Shown piece by piece: positions 35,101 through 47,100 of a stretch of DNA of 64,000 nt. The position numbers and the translations under genes are program-made. The stretch spans positions 25,613,812 through 25,677,811 of the forward strand of contig NC_060259.1 in assembly GCF_921293095.1 (NCBI RefSeq), in the 5' to 3' direction. A model generated the notes under the pieces. It worked only from the letters and a program-made list of their open reading frames with translations. It was not told the DNA's origin and searched no databases. The DNA is from Ischnura elegans. Lineage: Eukaryota > Arthropoda > Insecta > Odonata > Coenagrionidae. The stretch's first letter is position 1. Every line of letters starts with the position of its first letter.

Positions 35101-38100
35101 GAGGTGCGTGAATGAGAGCGTGTTTTATTTGTTTATTATTTGTCCTTTTCTGTTGTGTGAGTGGGTCACTGTCGTAAGCGTGAGCTTCACAAACCTGAGT
35201 GAGTGAGTGCGTGTGTCCTACGCGGCCTTTTGTTCCTTGGAGCAAACCCGCGAGGTGCGTGAATGTGAGCGTGTTTTATTTGTTTATTATTTGTCCTTTT
35301 CTATTGTTGTGGGTGGGTCACTGTCGGTAGCGTGTTTTTCACAAACCTGAGTAAGTGAGTGCTTGTGCGTGTGTTAGTTTCAAGTTTGTATTTCCGTAAG
35401 TGTCTTATTTTGTCCATCACTCCCCGTGTTAACATTATTACCTCTCCCATCCGCCCATCAAAGAGTACGGTCTTGGGAAATTAATTTTCTTTCATTTGCT
35501 CTCCACTCGGCATTTACCCTGCTATTATGGATTTCTCTCTGATATAAAAATCCATGAAACGCCATTTCCAGTACACGTATTCACGAGAGCCATGTGCATG
35601 TTATGCCTAAAACAACCGCTTTCGCCGGCACAGTGTTTGGTTGTGAGATGGATCATATAGACCAAAATTAGTCCATTATTTGTAATGTTCCTGTCTAATA
35701 AATATATTTTTCATGTTGTTTAGGCAATGTGTAAAGCGTGAACAACTTAGGGTTAATCGTCGGTGGCACACCCGCCTGAGCCTTGGCTTCATCCCACTTC
35801 TTGTTTTCACTGGTAGCTCGCTCAACCCCCTACCGTTATGTGCTAGCGGACAGCCTGAGGCGTTCTCCAATATTCACTCGCTTCTATCCCGGATGCTTTT
35901 CTTCTTATTCAATTATTTTCAGTCCATCTTTTAAAGTACTCACTTTTTTCAGAAGGGCAATGGTCCGAAGACGGATAAAAATAAAACAAAAAAAATGAAA
36001 CCTTACTTTATCAAACCCTCATGAAAAACACTTCCTAGTTTGAATTCAACCCACATTGGAAAGTACGGAACCACTCGTGCGAGGTGAAGTTCAGAACTGA
36101 TGCTATCGCGTACGTCTTACGCAGAACATACTGCAGAGGGTGAAGCATAAACATATGACTGCGCCATGAAATTTTTTGTTCTAAAGAGAAGGCAACTTAC
36201 ACATTCTTTTCTAATGATCGTAGCGCCAGATGAGTAGATAAATTCGGATTGTTAGTAGGGAGAAACAAAATATCTTGAGAAGATATCCCTTCCTCAGTAA
36301 CTCTTACAACTGAGACTTATAGTATAGCTCGTAAATTGATAACTGATGATAACCTGATATCCTGTTTTTGGAAAAATGCCACATTAACTGCCGAGAAGCT
36401 CAGCTACGAGGATATCAAGTTTTGCCAGAAATCATCATTGTATTTTTCCAACTATTTTCTTGTTTTAAATTCTTAAATAACGTTAGAAATACGCCGTGTT
36501 TGGTCTCATTCTTTTTTTAATTACGTGCACTTTACAAATATTTCAATCTAATTAAAGTATAATGCCAATTGCCAAAATTCATTGTTAGACACCTTTTGGG
36601 CTAATAGGTATTTAAGCAGCAGTTGACCCCCAGAAACTGGGAACTTTGAAGCAGTTACGCTGAAAAAGGTCAGTGGGTGAGAAAAGGGGGGGGGCGCGAA
36701 ACACGTTCCTATTGTTCTCGTGTAGCTTGATATTTTGTTTCGAAGCTAAGGTCTTCGTAATACGATCCCTGCACGAGCTGAGACCATTTTTTTATTTCGG
36801 AGAAGAGGCAAGCTTCAGAGGGGGGGAGGCAAGTTCTGAGTGGAGGGGGATAGCGGATCTTGGGAAATGCGCTAATGTAACTATCCCACGGCACTCAGCT
36901 TCTCCCTATTGTAATTCAATCTCCTGGGGGTGTCTGTCGTTATAAGCCACAAACAACTCGTTGTAAACACTTCGTCTCATTTTCGTCAAACGATGGATGC
37001 GGGAAAATTATACGACGGGACCGCGATCTTCAAACGATCAATGAGAGAAAACGATATTTCGGAGAATGATGGATGCGGGAAAAAATTACATTGCCTTTAC
37101 GTAACTTTATTTGAGACCAGGAACGGCTAACAATGAATGCGGGAATGATAGATCGGGGTTCCACTGTATAATGCACTTGGTTTTAAATACATAAAGACAA
37201 AATAAATACGTACTGAAACACGTTATTTTCACTTTTACTTTATTATTCACACAGATTAAAACGAGGTGAGCGTAGTCTATTGAGAGCCATTGCCATAAAT
37301 TGAAAGCCTATTTGCCGTAGAAATGTTTCCTTAAGTAAAATTCCAATGGCAAACTCATATTTCGAAGCATATGGCATGTGCCCTAATTTTGTGTGTGAAC
37401 CGTGTGAACCCTCAAGTTACAAATCAGATAATTTTCGTAAATGGTTCATTCTGGGTCCATTAGAAATGCAAGTTATTTCATTCATCCTTTTTCAAATACA
37501 CCATCCCAAGCTATCACTGAAATTGAAACGCTTAGACAAAATAGCAGACTTCCTCCATTAAAATGGAAAATATCGGTCAATGTGTCGTCATTTGTTACGG
37601 ACCAATTACTACACTTCGAATATTCGTGTGTAGAGAAATGCGTAGACTAAGAGTCTGCGCGTGCCTGACCATGAAACATGATTAACATATCGAATTTGAT
37701 CAGTCAATCATAGTATTATTATCAAGATTGAGATATTTTTAAGGTTTCATGGCGAAATTCACGGCTTTTTCCAGGTTTTTTCACGGTAGATGAAATTCAC
37801 GGCTTATTCACGGTTTTAAGGTTTTCACGGTTGAGTGGGAACCCTGACTCTACCACAGATTGCCATATGACTGAATTTCGCCTGTTAATATGCACATATA
37901 CAATGAATAAAAATGAAAATGCATTCAAAAGAAACAGAAAAAACAAAACGTATAATTTCTATCTGCTATGACACAAAAGAACCAACCAGAGGGATGTGAC
38001 TTGAAGAGTTCTTCTTTAAGGGATGGTAGGAAAGTGTTGATGCGATCCCAAGTAACAGTCCACAGGGGTGAATACCCATCTGGTGTACTGAAAACCTTTG

Positions 38101-41100
38101 CTGCATCCATCACCAGAAGCATGTTCTTCAATGACTCCGGAATTGCCTCATACTGCAAAAAATATAATCTTTGGTTATAACTTTACATTAGGGCTGTACG
38201 AAATACTCTATATTCCAATGGCTATCAAGAAAAAAACTTGAAAAAAACTAGGCCGGTTTTAAAAAGGTTAATGTCACATTAACATTATGCAGGCACTGAC
38301 ATGTAATGTAAAACACTGAGTTCACATGTGTTTCGATAGTCACAAAGCCAGTGGTTCATTCTACAAAGCATACATACTTAGGGCCAGTTTCACCCACGAG
38401 GATAATTGAATTAACTCGGATAATATTCTCCAAAAACCGAGATATTACAACAATTGCATTTCACCAGATGCATTAACTCGGCTCTGGGCTGCTATCTCGG
38501 TTTATACTTTTACTGACGATATTCCTCCCATCAAAGCTTATTATCCAAGTTAATCAGAGGGCAGATGTAACATGGTGTGCATGCAGCTTCATCAGCTCTC
38601 GGAAAATACGAATGACGGTGATGAAGAATATCGACATTATAATTGGAGACCACATTCATTATGGATAAATGAGCGTGCAAATTATTTAAATATATATTGT
38701 AACGTACGTTTCTATACTCATCCCAAAATGGCAAAGGAAACTGCAAAGGCAGTTCTCGCACTCATTGAAGAAGACAAATTTTACTCACAAGGGTAAGTGG
38801 AGGTTTTCAATGCCGTATTTTTTATGGCATTTGGAATGGCATACACATCTCTAAACTGTTAGCGGTTCCATTGAATGGGCCTTGGTTTGGCTCTAATTAA
38901 TTAACTTTTATGCATTACTTTTAACAAGCCTTTAACACATTCAATGCGGATGATATTTTCGCCGTAACCTCCAATGACGGATGGGTGATTTTCCTTCCTA
39001 GCGGTGGTGTTGGAAGTAATACAACAGAATTTGCAAATTTTTGTTTCTATTTCACACAATTTGTAAAAAACGTTAATGACATACATATATGCCACCCGTC
39101 ACCAATAATTGACAATTCACGCAACCCGCATTACACACATGCAATTTTACTTGTATGAAGAGGTAAACTTTGCATATTTCCGTTTATAATACTTCTCCTA
39201 CCATTGATGCCTTAGGTTAATGACGAAAATATCTTGGAATTAGTCTTTAGGTCTAATTTTTTAGTTTCAAAGGCTGTAGATTTAATTTTTTCAAGTCACA
39301 GAAGTAGAACACACAATGAACGGCAATGAAAATATAAATTTATGGAATAAACATTTTTTTTTAATCAAAGCAAATCTATGTTACCTCAGGATTATTGCAA
39401 AATTGAAACATTTCAATAAAAATTCTTACAAATTCTTATGATATATTTGAAAGCAAGGCCTTACACAGAGCCCTGGTTGACCTTCACATTCTGGGCCAAT
39501 CATAGTCACTGTCCTACGGATGCCTTCACGGTTAGTGGAGAAATGAACAGCCTGCATCATTCCTAAAAACCTATCACGGCACATTTTATCCCTGAATATC
39601 GGTACTCGCACTAACTCTGACCTCCTCCAATCGTTAGAAATCGTGTTAACCCTAATTGCGCCCATGTGGAGAAGAAGGCCCAGCCAAGTTTCCAGTTCTC
39701 CCTGCCCAACGGCTTCCAACCCATTATGCCCTTAGTGAAGGCCCTTGGTGAAGGATTTCGGGGGAAAATGCTTAATGCATTTTACTCCGTCTACGAGAGG
39801 ATTATTTCAAAGAAAATATCATTTGCAAGTTGAAATAATCCCTGGGAGTGCCGCTGGTAGGGAGGGACTCCAACCTTGGCCTTAAAAATTATCCAGAAAA
39901 ATAGTACAATTTGTGTAATGGAGTGTTGCATATGTGATTAATATGTTAGTTTTTATGAAAAATAAGACTGTATCTGTACCAAACACCAGAACGTATTAAT
40001 GACCTACAAAAGGAAAACACCATAATGAACAAAGGACAAGTAATTGATGTGGAGAAATGACTGAGAAAATAGGCCGTAAAATTAGGAAATAAACCCAAAA
40101 ATGTAAAAAAACGTTATTTGCAATAATGATTTTAAAAATTATTAATAAAGTATAAAATACGACCTTATGGAACGCATGGAAACATTTTGGAATAAAATAG
40201 TGAGTTTTGAGACGGGAATACACGTTATTAACAAAAACTAAGTCTGATCATAATTCTTGTGGTTGCACATAAGATATGAATAAATTAAAAAATAAGATAA
40301 AAATACTATTTCAAGGGAATAAATAATGGTTAAATGCCGTAATGCTTAAAATGCCTCTGAGTTTATCTATTCATTTCCCCAATTTCGTTTACAAAGCTAA
40401 GGAAACAAATACATGAGTTAAAAAATACAAACCACTACTGTACATAATGTAATGCAGTGTTGCATACGCGATTAATATGTTATTTTTTATGAAAAGGAAG
40501 AAAATCTGCAATTAACCCCAAGACGTATGAATAACTCAGAAAATGAGATAAAATCAAAATGAATAAACGATTGGTAATTGACCTAGAGAAACGAATGAGA
40601 ATATATACCGTAAAAGTAGGAAAAAGATCCCAAAAAATCACCCAGGATAAACATAATTTGCAATAACAAAAAAAAAGTTCCTAGATAAGAAATTCAAATA
40701 TAACATAATCAACGGAAGCACCGCACTAAGATCATTTTTTTATAATGTAGTGAGTATAAAACGGGGATAAATATCTTTAATAAAAAAGTTAGCCTAATCA
40801 TAATTTTAGTGATAGCACATAAAATATGAATAAATTAAAAAGGAAGGTAAAAAAAAAAACAAATTTAAAAAAATAATCCATTTGTAAGACATGATGGGAT
40901 ATTTGCGATAAGAATAATGAAAAAGAGGTGAAGGAAATGAAAAGAAAAATCCCAACCTGCCAAATTGTTCCAAAAATAGCACTAACGTAAACAAAAAAAC
41001 ACTAAAAATGAAGGAACATGTAGAACTAGAAACGGAAACTTCCGTAATGGTGTAAGGTCACTCCCGAACTGCGGGAGGGTGAAAAAGTAACGCTAGGCAC

Positions 41101-44100
41101 GCTCGGAGCACCCCAGTGACCAGCGGAAAAACAAACTCCCGAAGACATACATTTATGTCTTCTGCCTGAGTGGAAAAACCTTCATGGCATAAATATATAT
41201 GTCATCCGCACTGAAAGTGTTAATTTCAAAATAACCCACAGTCCGACACATCAGTCGGTATAGAAGTTCCGACGTTGACTCTCACCCAGGGGGCCGGGTT
41301 TTGGGTTTACCTCATACCAGTATATTTCGTTGTTTTGATCATACGGTGACAAGTATGTGATTAATTTGAATAGAAGCAAGCATAGGCATGAGGGAAATTT
41401 TTTTATCATCATAATCCGGCATGTGATCTCCTTTTGTAAAAGCAATTTCACGTTTCTTTCTCTTTAACTTGAGCTTTTCCATACCTATGCTCTTCTTGAG
41501 CTAATGGTTCCAACAACTCTTACCAAAATATGTTTGTATTCATAAATGTTACTAGCTTTTCTTTGAATTTTCTTACATATACATACATACAAAATCCTTA
41601 ATCTCTGTCCTCTTCCTGAATTAATACCTATGTAACGGCATCATTATCTTCGAAATCACAATTTTACCACTGTAAGACGTAATTAATTATTGTAGCACAA
41701 AATAAGCAAGACCTGTGTTTATTTAAATCTGGGAGTCTCGTTAAATTGAAAATTTTCATTTTTAAATAATGATGCATTAAACAAAGGTGCTTATAAGTTT
41801 TTTACTGCAATATTCTCACATTCCTTGCTCTTGCCAAACGCAGTTACCCTGTTTTTTATTTATTTTTTATTACCCATGCATGGTATTTGGCAAGGTAAAT
41901 TAATAAATCCTTCCACGAAAACATCATATTTGAGCTTTTCTAACTCTCATTGTCAATATTAAAACTGTTGCTATTCATTTTCTCACTCTGTACTTGGTAC
42001 GTACACTTACCGGCTGATTAAAGCTGACTGCATGTCATACGGCTGCTTACCGTCATTTATTTTTCCCACGTCAGAGTTATGAAAAACGTACGAGCCAAAT
42101 TATTTATTCTGATTATATCGGTTTTTAAAAACGAAGATAAAATGTCGTTGGTGAAAAACGATCCTCACATTACTGAGATAATAATTTTAACCGAGTTTTT
42201 GAAAACTGAGATAATAGAGAATATTATCCTTGTTGGTGAAACTGGCCCTTAAACAGCGAAAAAAGGCAAATACATGCAAAATGGCTTTAATATAGAGCAA
42301 AATGGCTTTACTTCAATGCTACATCAATGAATTAAAGTAAGTAAAAATTTAATGCACTACAGGGCCAGATAAATGATACAATTGTAAAACTTACCAATAG
42401 ATCACTCTTCTCAGCATGCATGTATTTGTCCATGAAGTCTAGAATAGTGAGCCAGAGAGCGGTGAATGTTGGCAATGATAGAAGAGGTGATAAGTGATGT
42501 AAAAAGACCTGCAAAGTAGAAAATTATCTCCAAATATTAATGAATTCATTCTTATAGCTCAATAGACACATTCAGCACAAATAAACACAATTTTGTTTAA
42601 AGACATCCATGGTTTCTAACACTCACAGCCTTAGAAACACTAAACAGTAAAAAAAAACTGTGCACCACAAAGAGAAGAAACCTAATGATTTTTTCAAGTC
42701 CTTACTTCCCAATATATTTCCCAATTTCAACCTAGATTAGTCAAAACAGCAAATCATTGAGAAACTAGAAATTTTGAATTATCCAAGATAATCAGAGCTT
42801 ACTGATATAGTAGCCAGTGAAGAGGGTTAACACAACTGAAATCCAACAGACAAATTTTACACAAGATGAATTCCTAACAGTAGTGTACAGGTGTCCCTCA
42901 CTAAACATAAATTCACTTAACATAGTTTCTCAGGGACAAAACTGGGTGTCAAAATTACATATTTATGTGTAAGGCATTTGCTTTTATATATTCATGAATT
43001 AATAAACAGCTAAAAGGGTATAGTCATTTACATTGATTGATCTCTGTGCAATATAAACTGTATTGAAGCAAATGGACGTATAATAATTTACAAATTCCAA
43101 TCAGAAAATAGGCTCTGTAACACAGAAATAACTGACTGTAAATGAATACAACACTTTCCCTGTCTTTAAAGCCTACTATGAATAAAGAATACAAATTAAA
43201 ATAGCATAAAATGAGATGAGGAGTAGTACAGGGTACTTGAAACACACTAGCCAAAAGACTTATAAACAATTTATCAGAGAAATTTGAGCCATCCTTGAAA
43301 ACAGATCAACAATTAACTGTATGATTCAGGTAGCACCAAAATGGCCCTAGAAAATCAGTCAATGGGACCAAAAGTGTCAAGTATACCACCTTTATTACAC
43401 CTCTCAGTTAACACAAAATTCGCTTCACACGATACATTGCTGAAGCATATCTTTATTGTTGAACATGGGCTGCCGGTACCAGTAATTACTGTCTTTGAAG
43501 AGTTTCAGCAACGAAAGTTAAACTATTCTCATTATGTGTCAACAATTATGGACTATTGAGCAAAGGCATGTGTACCAAAGATTATTGCAATTGAGTGTTC
43601 TATTTAAAGCTAGGAATGCAAAGGTTGTCCCTTCATATTGATAATACAGCTCAAAGTACTTATGTAAGCTTCACGCACAGACTACAGTGGAAGCCTGGTT
43701 TTGTGAGTACAGCATTTTACGAGAATTGTATTTTTGCGAGTGAAAATCTTTGTACCACCAAATGGACTATGTTTTACAGGTAAAATAAATCGCATTTAGC
43801 GAGGTCAAAAAGTTTCTTCCACTGTGTACGCTCGGTTTTATGACATGTATTTCTTGAGGGTGATGCACCGCTGAGCAAGCATTAACTATTATGTTTTGTA
43901 TTACCTGTTTATTAAACTAAAAATACAAGATGTGTGTCAGATCTGCTACACCTAAAGCCAGTTATGTCTAAGCATTTTTGTGATTTACGGACTTGAGTAC
44001 GCTCCACGTGCTCCCATTTTATGTTCTTATTTTGTTACACCCAGCTATCAATAGGAGGGGAATAGGAGAAAGATGACAGCGGGAGAGAAGGTTAGTTCCC

Positions 44101-47100
44101 CCCCATCTTCTTTGGCTGGCTTCATCTCTATATTACAAAAGGCTTCTTATTGACTTACGACTTATGGAAAGCTAGAGCAACATTACCTTTCGCTGCATGC
44201 TATCCAGCGACGTATATTTGGCTGTTTCATTTATGCATACGGATGTAGTTTGATCAAGACATCATCAGCTATTGCCATGTAGGAAAATCGCAATTATTAC
44301 CAAGGTGGTAAAATAACAATCAACCATAGGTAAGCAAGTGAGGACTCAGCACCGCCGAGTAATCAATTGTAAAAAATTTGTAACAGCAGAATTACTCTGC
44401 TGATAGCAGAAATCCTCTTCTTAGAGACCAATCATAGTGAATCTTCATTATCTCTTCTTCATACTCTCCAAAATTCAGTATAATTCAAAGTTTAACATCA
44501 TATCAGCAGAACTGTGATGCACTTCCGTGCAATCTCTAAAATTTGTTAAAACGAATGGCTTAACTTAGATGCGGGTTACCCTCAAGGGCTATGTACTCTG
44601 CGAGCACAATTAAAAAATGCTATTTCCTACACCTGATCCTTTGAATCTCTTGGAAATGATTAAAAGCTCCGATATAGACTCCTACGTCAAAAATTATTCC
44701 GCTCCTAAGTTTACGACGCAGCATATGCTTCTTTGCTAATCTGTTCCCATGCGGTGCTTTTATTGTAGATATGTAAACCACCCAGGGTAATTTTTTTTCG
44801 GAAGAACAGAAGATTTTACATTAAGTAAAATATTTATATCATCCCAATTGCTATCCAAAAAACCCTTAGACTACAGTACGGCCGGGGAGAGTTGTCCAAT
44901 GCACAGACAGTCCAATGATAGTCCAAAATGAGGGGCAGAGAACCCTGCGCCAGCACGGTTTGCAGCCAATCACTGCCCCCAAAATGCACCTCACACCCTC
45001 ACCTAGTCATACAATGTTGTTGCATGCATGAGGAGCTACGAAACAAGCCCGAAACACCATAACAAGCCCTTCGTCAAGGTCGTTGTCCCTTCTGGCTCCT
45101 TTATTCACAGACGCATTTTGTTTAAATGTTTCCCTTTCCTACCTGGCAACCTTACCCCCTACCCCGAACAATTCTCTGCGGTCAGACTGTATAGAGGGGT
45201 GACTCAATGCACCCGATCCTTTGAGCACGATCCAAGGCAGAGGGCTGATGGGGCCTCAGCATTCAGCAGAAGAGAGCGATTGAAAAACTTCTACCATCCC
45301 GTCGACTGGATGCGCCCAGTCACACAGCAAAGGAGAGTTGGGATGTGCGTAAGGGGTGGAGTTTACTTGCGTGGAGGGGTGGAGTGTGCTCAGTCTTGTA
45401 GGCGTAGTAGTGTTAGGTGGTTTGCGCTAGTGCATCATATCCGGTAAATGTAAATATTTGGACATTAAAATTATAGAGGAGTGCGAGGGTAGCTGGACTT
45501 AAAGGACATAACCAGAAGCGGTTTGGTATCTCGTCATTTACGTAGTTCACAATATTAAAGAAAGATACAATTTGTGCAGTAGAGAACAAACTAGGAACAC
45601 CTAGTCAGCCAAAAATATTTGCAGCAAGGGGAATATCCACAAATGGAATCTGAATGGTGTGATGTTAAAGACGAACGCTGAATACATTTCCAATGGAGAG
45701 AAATGTCTTTGCGAGAAATATCTTTGACCACCGAATCATGCCATATTTCAGTAAATCTTTTGGCCAATTTTTCAACTGACTGATGTACTGATTAAACATT
45801 CAAAAAGTCAACAAAACCAATATTGTCGACATGATATATTCGCAAAATTATCCAAAAACTTCCACCGCATATCAACGATATTGATTCTGACTAGTTACGC
45901 TGTTTTTACAGCTCTCTTCGTGGATCAAAAAATACAAGAACGGGAATAAATTCACCGAAACTGGGGAATTATTATTTTATAAAATTGAAAATCCCCCATT
46001 TCCTTCTTTAAATAATTTGATACTCAATTACATTGTGCTTAATAATGACTTTCTACCAGTTTAACTTCATCAAATACCACGGAAACAAAAGAGAAACTGA
46101 AAATATGAATGATTATGAGACTTGGGTGGATTTATTCAACTCCTTCGGATACAACGAGCGCTCAGTTTTGCGAGTAATTTCCAAGGGATTATGAGCACTC
46201 ATAAAATCAGGCTTCTACTGTAATACCTCTTTGACAATGATTCACAATGATGCTCCCTGAGGCACTATCCCAGACGCTTGTGTATCAGAAATTCACATAA
46301 TTTTTAATGCTTTCAGGATGATACTTGTGCATTCAATTCAGAAAAAAATGACAGCAGTTTTCTAGAAATGGTGCAGAATCAGTTCATCCTTACCTTAGAT
46401 AAAACGGTTGCAGCCCTCATTCTTGTTTCCTCGATGCCAGCAGGGGCTTGTTGAGGAACTGGCTCCAACAATTTTGTGAGCAAAGGAAAAAGAACTTGAT
46501 TGAAGCAAGACTCCCATTCATGAGGTGTAAGAGTTTGAAGATCATGAAATAATAGTCCTCTCTGAAGATAGGTTATGGCACTCATTCTCACCTTAAAAGG
46601 AAAATGGGGAAATAGCATTTATTAATGTTATATATTTGTCCTCTAAGGTATTTGTTTACAATTAAACAATACTAAAATTATCCAAGTTGAATAATAGACT
46701 GACAGAACAATGATCTATGCAAAGTGGCAATGTAAGATGAAGGTCATAGGTTCCCTTCCCTGGCCAGGTAAATTTTTTCTTAGTGCTAATATTGTGAATA
46801 TTAATGATATTCACATGGCAGGTTTGAAATATTAGTAAAGAACCTGAGCAAACAAGCAAACGATTTGAACAGTTAGAATCTCTCCAAATATTTTAAGCAA
46901 TTGATGCTTTTAGCATTCAATATGTAGGGAGTTCAATGACTGAATTACACCCGAACATTTTTATCACAATGTTATTTCTATAAATGCTTAATTGGTGTCA
47001 GACAGCTTGAAAATATAGTTCCACCCCCCATTAATATTTTAGGCTTGATTTTTGAAAAAAAATTCTTCCACAAACTTAACTGATATTTTAAAATGCACTT

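Larger units (their letters stand above)
33868..37166. mobile_element. pogo-like element (middle of the nest)
   Basis: TA flanks both sides (33866-33867, 37167-37168). The left end CAGTGGAACCTCAATCTATC and the right end, inverted CAGTGGAACCCCGATCTATC, match with few differences. The word GATGNATGCGGGAA recurs near the ends at about 33915, 36991, 37069 and 37129. No transposase is recognised. It carries the large inverted repeat at 34200-35492. Confidence 0.75.
33372..37846. mobile_element. hAT-like element (outermost of a nest)
   Basis: The left end CAGGGTTCCCACTC (33372) and right end GAGTGGGAACCCTG (37846) are inverted. Both are followed inward by repeated words of the type GAAATTCACGG(T/C)TTTTTCC and CACGGTTTTC. 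The start CAGGG fits hAT. ACTGTACC on the left and ACTCTACC on the right may be a worn 8-bp duplication, two bases off on the left. No transposase is recognised; most of the length is the inserted element at 33868-37166. The whole nest lies in the GBF1 intron 32791-37986. Confidence 0.65.
38936..41219 (-). mobile_element. piggyBac element nested in the Harbinger
   Basis: TTAA lies at 38932-38935 and 41220-41223. The ends are CACATTCAATGCGGATGA and inverted CACTTTCAGTGCGGATGA (16 of 18 match). Part of a transposase is seen at 39426-39719. Most of the rest is AT-rich and holds two direct copies of a segment of about 400 bp. It cannot code for a whole transposase. Confidence 0.85.
38381..42248. 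mobile_element. PIF/Harbinger-type element carrying a piggyBac
   Basis: TTA lies at 38378-38380 and 42249-42251. The ends are inverted repeats GGGCCAGTTTCACCCACGAG and GGGCCAGTTTCACCAACAAG, followed by GATAAT. The G-rich start and TTA duplication fit PIF/Harbinger. Words such as CTCGG(A/T)TAAT and TAACCGAG recur next to the ends. Without the inserted piggyBac it is about 1.58 kb, and I see no transposase. It fills nearly all of the GBF1 intron 38153-42394. Confidence 0.75.

Noticed and set aside
34446-35245. Open frames of 69-100 codons repeated on both strands (HSLTQVCEAH... type)
   Set aside because: They come from the 151-bp tandem units in inverted arms; the unit length is not a multiple of three and the same words appear on opposite strands, so they are not genes.
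45028-45447. 139-codon plus-strand frame in the 43685-46220 element
   Set aside because: No family resemblance and no transposase motifs; composition looks like a chance frame in a GC-richer patch.
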